Of a stretch of DNA of 64,000 nt, positions 11,601 through 23,600 are shown piece by piece. Location: assembly GCA_032158295.1 (NCBI GenBank), contig CM063243.1:14228931-14292930 (forward strand), written 5' to 3'. A program made the position numbers and the translations under genes. Position 1 is the first letter of the stretch; each line of letters starts with the position of its first letter. The notes below the pieces were generated by a model that was not told the origin of the DNA, did not search any database, and saw only the letters and a list, made by a program, of their open reading frames with translations. This DNA is from Pycnopodia helianthoides. Its lineage: Eukaryota; Echinodermata; Asteroidea; Forcipulatida; Asteriidae.

Positions 11601-14600
11601 GATAAATATCTTAAAGGAACATTACAGAATTGGTTTTTGCTAACAAAACAGTTGCTGGCAGTGTAAGCACTTTATGTAATCCACTATATACATAAACTGA
11701 CAAACCTGTAGAAGTTTGAGATCGATCGGCCATCTGGGTCACAAGAAAATAGTGAAAAACCGATTACACATTTGCATGAAATCATATAGATTCAACAAAT
11801 GAATAAAACGCTCACTGAGCGATAAACTCCAATCGGAACATTAGTTTATTCATTTCTCATCAAATATGGCATTTCAGACAGAAATATTTCAGGAGATGTT
11901 TTCTACTATCATCATCATTAGACCGTGTAAGTTTTATGTAAATCTGTGATCAAAAAGTATATTTTACAAGTTTTTTTCTTACCAATTCTGTAATGTTATT
12001 TTAAGAATCTGGAGTTTTGGGCTAGAGTAGCATTTTGGTATAGATGTGTTTTCTGAAACTTATATATTTTTTTCGTTTTAGTAGGAAGAGGGACTCAATA
12101 CAAAGAGTCATCCCGTTCAAAACTTTTCATTTGCAAACGATAGAAAAGTCAAAGTACATGTATTTTTTTAACTTCAAAAATTGGGGGAATCAAAGGTTGT
12201 CATCAGTTTTACCGTACACAAAAATGTGTTCAAACAAATGAGAAATTTTTGAGTTGGTTTTCACATGGATGGCAAAGTTAGGGCACAGTAAATAAAGAAA
12301 TATTTTAGGCATTGTGTGGTGGCGGGAGAGCAGTCTGATCGATCACATTGGAAGATATTGAGACTATATTAGTCTTAGTGTACTGACAACAGAAACCCAA
12401 AATGCTTGATAGTATACTTGAGCTATTTCAGTGCATTTGATTGAGATAGGAGAAGGAAAGAAAAATGACAGAATGCTTCACCTTCCCTCATGTACAGAGT
12501 TACTGAAACCAAACTTTATTTACTTGTTCATGTTTTCAAAAGGTTATCTTTTATTTTCTTGTTTATACAGAGTATCCTAGAAGAGCAGATGGTATCTGAT
12601 GTTGACTCGGTGCGGCTTCGTCGGATGCGCATGTCGTACGTCCCCGACGCCCTCTACATGCTGGAAGATCGAGGGGAGTGCTCGTCAGAGGGTCACATGA
12701 ATCGCTCCCAGTCCTGCCCACCATCCCTCATCACGAGCTCCTTCCCAAGTGAGTATAATCAAGTCCCCGTCAAGACCAAATGTATATAATATCTCTGAAG
12801 TCGAGTAGAGCAGGCCTGTGATTGGTCAGGACTCATCCGGATTTCAAGACGTTTGACCTCCTCTTTCCTTTAAACTGTTTTGAAATATGTAAACTTGCAA
12901 GCAATGGTGGGGAAAACAACATGTAAAACTGTAACAACTGTGACCAGGATTTTGTACAATCACACTCTTGGTTTAGTCCCATGAGGTTGAAAGTAAGATT
13001 CTTGGTTGGCCCACAGTGCGCACCGCAGATGTGTACGTATAGCTGTTTGTTTTTCACCATTGTTTCATCATCATTTTACCTTAAAGATGGCAGCAGGATG
13101 ACTACAATGCATAAAGTCTATCAGGGACATTTGTATCAAAACAATGCCCATTTGACCACGATTGTTTTTCTTCATTTCCTTCTCAGTGCGCCTACTACGC
13201 ACAACATGTAAACGTATAACAAACTAATGTCAACTATGTTTGCTGTTCTATATGTCTGTCCTCATATTAGTGTTTCTTTCTACTTTCTGTACTACTTTCA
13301 ACGTTTTGTATCTTTGTGTTTCCATATCCACCAGCTCTTTAATTGTAGCTTAGCTGGCCTCGCTCCAGTGAACTACATGTAGTATACATATATGTAATGG
13401 TATAGTCCCATGATTTTAGCTGCGTTCAGCTCCATTAATTTATTGATACTAATCCTGAAAGTTCCGTTAGGAATGTAAGGTACATGTAAGTAAACACGGG
13501 GATACTCTCAAGCGAAAGACAGATGGAAGGTGATGATTGGCCATCACCAGCCAGTGCGTGTTGCATCCCTATAGCTGTAGAAACTGAATCCGGTACAGTT
13601 TAGAGCAGAAATCAAGACAGTGTATTTGATTGGGCCTGTGCACACAAGTATGAAGTATGTGCTACTTTTTGAGGCTATACATATGTACTTTAGATGGTGT
13701 TTGTGATTGTATGAATAACCTACTTAGCCTTTCCAAACCGGAATATAATCATGTTTTGTTTATTAACTCACACATAGATCCTTGTCATTCGATTGGTGAG
13801 ACGCACATCAGGTGTCGTCCTTTATTTTGTCATGTATTTACTGCCACGACTTTAGACTGTCGTATATGGAAATAAATATAGGACAGTGTTTATTGAGTTT
13901 CGATGCTTAAAATTGTTTCTGCTCGTTTGTCCTAACGAGGGAAGGTCGTGTCACGGCAGACAAGGTTGGTGTGTACATGGAGTAGTCAAAGTTATTTAGA
14001 AGTTGTTGGTTTTTTAAAGTTTTCAGAGCGTGTGGGGGTGGACAAGTTTCCGTGTCTATTTTGTGTTTAGTGTGAAAACAAAAATCAAATGACAAGGATC
14101 TGTGTGAGTTATATAAAACAATGTATTGAATGCACTCCTTTCCTGCATTGTCGCAGAATATAACTATTCTGTGAAATCTGGCTTTTCCATTTCACTCAGC
14201 TTCTCCTCATGAAATGGAATAGTCCAGATTTCACTTTGTGATGTGACAGTGCACTCAAAAGTATCCAATATGTGTATGTTATTATCCCATAAAGTTACAA
14301 GTAATTGGTGTGCGCAGTACATGTATGTACATGACACATGCAGCCACAGCCACTAAACCATGCAGAGAAACCAAAATCATGCACAGCGCCCTCTTTAGGC
14401 GATATTCAGAGTTCATATCGGCTATGCATATTATTTTTCTCAAATTTAAACAATTTGTATATCACTGAAATCTTTTTGTACACTAGGATACACTGTATCT
14501 CACCACAACAGAAACATGAATTCACCCTGCTATGGCAAATAGTGATTCTAGAATTGTGGTACTTCGCCACAGTTCATTCCCTTGTCTTAAATGTACAAAC

Positions 14601-17600
14601 ATCTTCTGGATTTTATTTGGTGTAACAAATTGTTTGAAACAAATGTTTGTGTAAACAAATCACATCACACTGGACAACTACTGACATTTTAGATGTAAAT
14701 GCACTGAAGAAAAAATTCTTTTGAAATGCACACGACAAAAACAACAGGATGTTTGCCATCCAGCCAGGCCCTAGGTTCTCACTGCTCTCCCAACTTTTCA
14801 TGACAGCGCCCTCTGTTGTCATCAGTAGGCAAATGTTTGTTCATTTCCTGTGAGAATGATAGAAGTTAATCTTTAGGTGAGGATTGGCCATAGAAAGAAA
14901 AATAATTTATGTTTCTCCCAAAGTTTTTTCTTTACTTCCTGTGTTTTTTAACCAACACAAATCCAAAAACATCAAAATCCGTATCCGAGTATGACCCTCC
15001 ATGGATTATTAATGCAATACATGTAAAGGGCTATTCTTTACTCTAGTTGTAAAGAAAGGGAAGAATAATTCATTTTTTACAGAACAACTTTATGAAAATA
15101 GCCCCCATAATAAATTTGATCATGTTGAGTGTACATACGTACATGATTTAAGAGCAGAATAAGAAGTTACTATAAATAAATAGTAAACTTGCGGGTACAC
15201 CCATGTATTATAGCTCTTTTGTGAGACTGAAAAGAGCCGGTGTGGTCTCAACGTTTCGAGCGGTATGATCTGCTCGTCTACAACACTCCCACAAAAGAGG
15301 TCTAATACAGGGTTGTACCCGCAAGTTTACAATTTATTTATAGTTACTTCTTATTTTTTTCACACCATGCAAAGCTTCAAACACCACTTATTTAAGAGCA
15401 GGCCGGATTCTTCATTTTTGTAAGTGCGAGACATGTTTTTTTTTAGTAAGACCTTAAGACTGCTTTATTATGTCTAGGGGGATGATAGTGTTCACTGAAA
15501 TCCTGTGATTAATTATCTGCAAGGCCTTGTACATGCATGTGGGATAATCCATCACAATTAGAATTAATGAAATTCTTCTGAAGATTTATGATCACTCTGT
15601 TACTGTACGCTAGTCAACACAGCGCAGCACAGTACTATCAAGATGTGTAGGTTTTCACTTGCTTCATTTAGGCGCCACATTGGAGGGGCGATATAATAGA
15701 GACATTATCTTCTGATAATGAAATGAAGGGACCCTTAAAAGCGACTATAGCATTGTGCCCCGTAGGCCTAAAGGTACGTGTGTGGAGAAGACAATGAAGA
15801 AATGTCAATTTCAGATGTGGGAGGAAAATCCCAAATAGGGAAAACCCACGCAATCTGGTTGGGACGTCAAACCCAATCTGCGTGCAAGACTCAAGGTCTG
15901 AGGTGGGATTCGAACTGGGGTCCACAGAGGTGTGAATGAGTATTCTGTAAAATGTTCATGTTTTTAAAATAATTATGGCACAGCAGAACTGGTAAAGACA
16001 TGGAGAGAACGAATAACAACTTTTTGGGGGAGGAAATAAATATTACAATACAGGAAATTGGCGGGGTGGGGGGGGTGTCCCATTTGTCTGACCAGGAATC
16101 AGATCACAAGCGTTTATACTTATGTACCAACCTCCCATGGTAATGGTGAATCCATGTGGTGAATACTGCAGCTAGGGGTTATGATAGCTACACTTCAAAT
16201 TACATTGATCACAGTGCAATCTCTTCTCTGACTAGCCTTCATGACTTCATACATTGAAATCTGTTTTCATAATTGCAAAAAAATAAATAAATAAAAAAAT
16301 GATCAGATAAACAGATTTCTGATTCCCGAGGTCAATGTAAGGTGAGGTACAGTGGAATTACCCTGAGGAATCCACTGGAGTGTTTAACTGTCTATAGAGG
16401 GCGCTGTCACTGAAACCCATGAATGTTCATCTGAAGCATAATATATACACACTAAGCTTAATACACACCCGCAGATTGAGGGAGAGTGGAATACTCCATT
16501 AGACGTGATTGACACTTGACTGGTTCCTGTACACACCAGTTAGCGCTGGATCGAGGCAGTGGGACTATGAACAAGTCATTGAGCAGGCTTCCTTCGGAAG
16601 CACAGAGTTTTTTCTAGGCTGTTCCAGTACGTGCTGTTGTTAGATTTCAATGTGGTTGGGATGCCCTATAGTTTGTCATGTGGTATATCATCAACAAAGT
16701 TGTTATTGAAATGTATTTGATCGAGGGGACTGATTAAAGCTTTGGGTGTTTCTGATAGCTACACATGCAATACAGATCTCAGCTCTGAGGAAATATTTAT
16801 AGTTCTAGAATTTCCTCTTTTTTTTCTCCTTTTTTTTAACTGATGTTATTTAAAAAGCACCCTGGTAAGATTAATAAAAAAAAAGTTGGCAAGTCTTATT
16901 TTGAATTATTTGATTTCAATCTTCGTTTTGGTTATAAAATTTAATTGTTTCCCCTCTCCATAGATGTTGTGTAAACCCAAAGGCTAGGCCTTAACTCTGT
17001 TCTCCAATTTTTGTAAAAAAAACCAACAAAGCATTTAATGAAATTATGCAAAAGTAGTACTATGATGACATTATGCCTCAAAAGATTCTTACAAAAATAA
17101 ATCCAATCGACGTTGGTATAAGTTATAATTCAAACAGTATTTTTCTATCTATGGATCACTGTTAAGGGAACGTTACAGAATTGGTTTTTGCTAACAAAAC
17201 AGTTGCTGGCAGTGTAAGCACTTTATGTAATCCACCGTATACATAAACTGACAAACCTGTAGAAGTTTGAGATCGATCGGCCATCTTGGTCACAAGAAAA
17301 TAGTGAAAAACCGATTACACATTTGCATGAAATCATATAGATTCAACAAATGAATAAAACGCTCACTGAGCGATAAAATCCAATCGGAAAACTAGTTTAT
17401 TCATTTCTCAAATATGGCATTTCAGACAGAAATATTTCAAGGGATGTTTTCTACTATCATCATCATTAGACCGTGTAAGTTTTATGTAAATCTGTGATCC
17501 AAAAGTACATTTTACAAGTTTGTTTCTTACCAATTCTGTAATGTTCCTTTAAGACAACTTTGTTTATTTTTGACTAGCAATTCTTCAAACTGCTTCTAAT

Positions 17601-20600
17601 TACAGCACTTGATGAGTCCACAGTGAAGGCCATGCTTGGTCGTGAGAAGGACCTCCACCGTTGCAGCGGTACCCAGCGTGCCTACAGTCTGCGCTGCATT
17701 GACAGCATTGCGGTAGCCCGCCAGATCCAGACGCGCATCGTACGCGAGTATGGACTCCCCGACGAGGCCGTCGAAATCTTTGCGACCATCCCCCAGGAGT
17801 ACGGGGAGAGGAGCGAGGCGGATAACGACACGGAAGTGTTTGGACGGATGTGGAATGAACCCCCGGATCTGCAGCTACAGAGCGAACCGTCCGAGGCTCC
17901 ACAGGTAGGCCAGAAAGTTCCTTGCTTTGGGCCTTGTAACTTGAAGCAATTTGTTCTTGAAACTTGGAGGCAATAGGAATACTCTGGTACAACAAGGGGT
18001 TTATTTTATCAGTTGTCTTCCTGTCTTCAAGAAAACTGACAAATCTTTACATGAACTCTTGGAGATTGAACGGAACTGGTTGCATGAAGATTTCCTATTG
18101 TGTCATGGCCATTTACATAAACACATGTGTACTCGTTTCAAGGAAACAGTCTATGTATGTGAAAAAAAAAAAAAAAAAAAAAACTGACAATACTTGGCTT
18201 GAAAATGGACATCAGAAGTGTACATATGTTTATTATAAAAGCCACCATAAATACGACCAATTGTGGTTTTGTCCCATCCATAGTTTATTGGATTAACCCA
18301 TTCTGAAAGGCTATTCAGAAATTATAAAATTTTGAGAAGAAGTGGGTACACAAGAAGCTTAATGTGAAATAGATCATTGACACAATTAAAAAACTAGACA
18401 TCGAGTTTTTGTTATCCACAAAAACAAGGTGTTCGTGGTGAGTGATTGAATTAATAGGTAACGACATTATACCTTATCAATCCAATGCCTGGTTCAGTTA
18501 TTATGATTTTAAAAAAATGTTATCAACAATTTCCGGATTAGACCGGAAGTCTAGGTTAAAAAGGGTCACATTTTGTGTAGCGCGTGATTAGTTTATGAAG
18601 ACATTTTAGATGATGGATGGATTGTAAACATCTAATATGTGGTTCAGAAGTTATGATTTTTTCAAATGATTATAAAGTTTCAACTTCCGTTTTGAACCGG
18701 AAGACAATGTCAAATGAGGTCACACTTGGTTGTGTTGATGGAGTCTTCTGAGTCCTTTCTTATGACGTATAGATGATAAAAATAAAACATGTGGTTCAGG
18801 ATTTGTAATTTATGAAACATTAAATATCAATTTCCAACTTTAACCGGAAGTCAAGGTCAAACAGGGTCGCACAATGTGTAGCACGTGATAAGTCTAACAA
18901 GACCTTTCAGATGATGTATGAATTGTTAAAATCCAACGTGTGGTTTAGGAGTTTTGAATTTTTCAAATATTAGATGGATGATCCGCTGGGTTGCAATTAT
19001 AAGCTCTAACACCGATGGATGCGGAATGTATTCCAGCATGGTCCCCACAGCACAATACATTTACGTGCAAAATAATCACACATGCATTTAACATAGAACG
19101 TCAATGAAACTGCACGTGCAGTGCACGTGTAGAGGAGGTTGACCCTAACTGACCGTCTTTTTGACGGTCAACTGTTACGTGAGATGATGTGTGGCTGTAC
19201 AGGTACAGCGTATGTTTACATGTGTTCTTTCACCATCGCGCGCCGTCAATGCAGGTCAACTTAAATGTGCGCCTTTTTCGACCAGATGTAAAAAATAAAA
19301 ATGTTGTTATCTGTGCAAAAGTTTGAGCAGGCTTAACGTTCTACAACCTAGTACAAAAAAATCTCTAAAATGATCAGTAGCTTTTGAGATATGAATTTTT
19401 GAAATGTTCAACTTCCGGTTTGAACCGGAAGTCAAGGTCAAATGGGGTCAAATTGTGTGTAGCGATTGTTTAACTTTTCACGACCTGTCCGATGATTTGT
19501 AGATTGTAAACATCCAGCATGTGGTTCAGGAGTTATGATTTTTTACAAATATTAAACTTTGATTTAGTGAAATTTGATACCCGATGACGTCATCATGACA
19601 TCATCAAGTCTGTGTCATCTTGATACTGAGGTTCAATTGTCTGATGAGTTTTAATGTTAATTCAATCTCAATCTTGAGTTATTCCGTACATAAGCCCCAA
19701 AATGATTTTATTAAGGAAAAAAAACGAAGGTAAACTTTGACCCAGGGTAACGACCCGCAAGTTAAGGTCATACGATTTCGGCGTTGACTTTGCAAATGTT
19801 GCCCCTGTCTTGATCTATCAGATGCCCAACTATGACCATCATAGCTTTGAAATTCACTGAGATACAGCGATTAGCAAAATGGTCATTTTCAACTTTAAAA
19901 ACCTTGTAATTCGACACCTGATGCCGTCTTCATATTGGATTATTGAGGTTCAATTGTCGGATGAGTTTCAAGGTTCAATTCAGTTTCAATATTGAGTTAT
20001 GCTGTAGAGAAGAGTTCTAGGGAAGAAGAAGATGGAGAAGAAACTAGCCGTACAGTGTTTGTAAACAACAAACACACAGGTGTTCGTGAGTGGTGTCACA
20101 TTGTGTTTGAATGAACTGGTGACGATATTTAACCATATCAACCCAATGTCTGGTTCAGAAGTTATATTGTTTTCCAATTTAAAACTTCAACATCCGGTGT
20201 AAACTGGAAGTCAAGGTCAGATGGGGTCAAGTTATGAGTATTTTTTGTTGAACTTTTCACGACCTGTCCGATGATGTGTAGATTGTAAAAAACGAACATG
20301 TGGTTCATGAGTTATGATTTTTTCCGTTACTAAACTTCAACCTCCGGTTTCAACCGGAAGACAAGGTCAAACGAGGTCACACATGCTCATTAGATTACAA
20401 AAATCCAATATCTGGTTCGGGAGTTATGATTTTTTCAAATACTAAGCTTTGATTTTATAAAAAAAATGTATAAAATAATTTGATGACCTCATTATGACGT
20501 GACTCCACATTTTACAAGCCATGGCCTATGTCTAACAGTACACCAAGTTTCAACTCAATCGGCTGTTTGGTTTAGTAGATACAAGGCTTCAAAATGTGCA

Positions 20601-23600
20601 CCTTTAAGGCCTTACCACGTGACACATGATGACGTCATCAAACTAGGACTACACAAATATGTTGTCTGCATAAAGGTCATTATGTTAACCAGATTTGAAG
20701 AGATTCTCATAAACTTTGCCACGGACATCTAGTAAAAGTGTGTTTTGACCTGTTTTCAACCTGCCGCAAGAGGACGCTTTTGAATTGTGTGACGTCACCG
20801 GTCCATTTTTTTCAAACCTGACACTTGCAAGAATACAACATCGTAAAAAAAACTCAAAAAATCATTGGCACTTTCTGCCACAGTCAATTTACTAGGCACT
20901 TCCGGTTTCGACCGGAAATAGAGGTCATGTGAGGTCACGCACACAAAACAAAACAAAAACCTATATGACCTAAGTATGATCCCGCATAAAACAACCACCG
21001 GCCTCTTAAGTGTGATTTGTTACAGAATTTCAAAGATTAAAAAGAAAATGTATAAAAACCCTGTAATTCAACACCTGGTGACGTCATAATGACGTCACTG
21101 TTGGTATGCCGTCTTCATGTTAAGGTTCAAGTATATGCCAAGTTTCAAGTTTGTACAACTTAAACTTTTAGAGAAATCAGCAAGAGAAGGTTCAAGGAGA
21201 AGAACAGGCGGAAAAAAAAAACCAGAACAATAACAATAGGTTTTCGGCTTTGAAGGCCGAACACCTAACAATAGGTTTTCGGCTTTGAAGGCCGAACAAC
21301 AAAAAAAAACAGAACAACAACAAGAGGTGTTCGTGCTTTTTTGCACGAACACCTAAAAAGAAATTTAAATACAACTTCTCCATTGGTTTCTACCTTTTTC
21401 TTGAAAACCTCAAAAAGGAACAGAGTAAAGCTTGAACATGTTTTCTTGAACACAGACATGCTAATTCTTGGTATAAATAGAAATTTACACCCACATTACA
21501 TGCATGTAGCTGTAAGCACAAATGTTAAGCCCAAAGTATTGACAGAAGCCTATTGGAAGTGCCTTAAATTGCGCAGGAAAAGTTCATCTTTGGACTTGAC
21601 TTTGGCACATTTTTTGAAGTGTCAAAGTCTCACTAAAATAGTATACAGATTGCTGGGATTTTAGAAAACAGCTGTATGCAAGCTTTTGGAGCCGGAAGAA
21701 GTGAGGACACATGCTTGTGATGTACATGTAATGACTTTACTGAAAGGGTTTATAATCTACCAATTGCAGTTTTTATGTAAAAGTAAAACGCTACATGTAC
21801 GCCGTGTTCCCCCCTTAACATTGTTCTGTTGACCTACGTTAAAAACTTCAGAGAAGCAGTCAAAATGCTTTTCAGGTGGTCCGGCTGGCTAGTTAGACCC
21901 CAAAACTATGAATAAACCACTACTGCATGGATTGTTGACATGTTTATGGTTTGAAATCAAGCCCCATACAACAGACGATGTTGAAAGAAGACCTCAAGAT
22001 ATAGGTAGTGCAAAAGTTGGGGGACCAGTGAAACAACAAGCTAATGGACCTGTTGAATAGTCGCTGAAAAAGGTTAAGGGCAAACCCTGTGTGCTATATA
22101 ACTCACAGCAAAGAAGCTAACACTTCCAACATGGTCATGCAGGATGAAAATCATGTTGCTTGTACCACCTCTTCAGTTGCCCAATAAAGCCACAGTAGCC
22201 ACTTGTTGGTGTAACACAGATGAAATAAGCTACATTGTAAGCTCTCTGCTTATATAGACCCTGTTGTAGGAATTTCAGTTGAAGAGCTGGTGCTATTCAG
22301 CTAAAACTCCACCACAGAAATATGTTGGCCAACTGAATTTATGATCGATGGGAACAGCAGGGATTATACACACACTTGAACCAGTTCGGGCAGTTACAAG
22401 TACAAGTAAGCAGGTACTATATGGGTTAGTACACGACTGCTGCGTACTTGACCTATTCTCACAGCTCACAGATACAAGTCATTCACTGTTGGAAAGGTCA
22501 AGGTCTCTGCTTTTGTAGAATCAGTTTAAGGATTCTACACCCCCCACCCCCACCCGGCTAGACTTGTCGTAGACTTTATTCAGGTCAATGTGCATTGCGT
22601 TGTGCAATGCGTGGTGTGCAGCTAGAGAGCTACTGTTATTCATCTATTCAAAGCGCCCCCACAGGTGTCGTAAGATAATTGATAAACAGGGAAAGTACGG
22701 CACTTGCCCCAGTTAGAGCAATGAGGCGTGTAAGCAGGCAGTAGCAGTTACTACTGCCGTGTACATTGGCCTTGCATGTACGAGTCATGTTTGTGATCCA
22801 TACTCAGTCAAGTACTCACAGTTGGGAAGGGCAAGGTCTCTGTTTTTGTAAAATCAGTTTTTAGGAATTTACATTACATGTACACACAATCTCCCCCACC
22901 CCCCATAGTTTGAAATTTTACATTTGAAGAGAATGACCACCAGGGAAAGTAAATGTAGTTTTTACCAGTGAGGGCAATTGTAAGTTGCATACATATATTG
23001 ATGGAAATAGACACTGTGGGGCAAGTACACGTGCTGCCCCATAGTTTGCCTCCTACATACATGTACTATGTAGTCCTGCTTGTGAACCTTGTTCAGTCCA
23101 GTACTCCGTGGACTAACAGTAACAGAGTTAGAAAAGTGCATTGTTTACAAGCAACTCGGAAGCAACCTACAGCTGCTGCGCTGCATCCAAAAGGAACACT
23201 TTTGTACATGTAGCTCTCCTGAGACAATTTTTTTTAAACATTGCTTACAAGGTCTTTCCATACCCATAACCATTATGGACACTGAAATGTGACTTGTACT
23301 GTGGTATACATGCACCTGGCCTGTGCCTGTACATGTACACAGCACAGTGTACATGTCACATGTTGTTGTGCTTGTGAACAGTTGGAAAGGGCAAGGTCTC
23401 TGCGTTGATCTAGCACTTCCTTGATGGCAAATCTTCACAGTGAAGTTACTGACTGTAGTGAGGTGGGCCACCACATACTCAAATGGGCAAGGAAAACACT
23501 GTTTGTAAGTTACCGGGGCCCAATTTCATAGTGCTGCTTAAAGCTCATGTACAACATAAGTAATTTCCAAAGACAAGTATCCGCACTTTATATGACCCAA

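Larger units (their letters stand above)
12749..17605 (+). other. BTBD7 intron 5
   Basis: A 4.9-kb intron. It holds an inverted-repeat MITE at 15158-15356 and MITE family A copy 3 at 17162-17552. Otherwise it is AT-rich sequence with no recognisable gene. Confidence 0.8.

Noticed and set aside
18161..18182. Poly-A tail of a processed pseudogene
   Set aside because: No gene-like or SINE-like body precedes the run and no flanking duplication is seen.
20499..20732. A 77-codon open frame within the tandem-repeat element
   Set aside because: It overlaps repeat modules seen elsewhere in non-coding form and shows no protein family features.
18427..21356. CRISPR-like array of repeats and spacers
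   Set aside because: Units are long, diverged and unevenly spaced, and the host is an animal.
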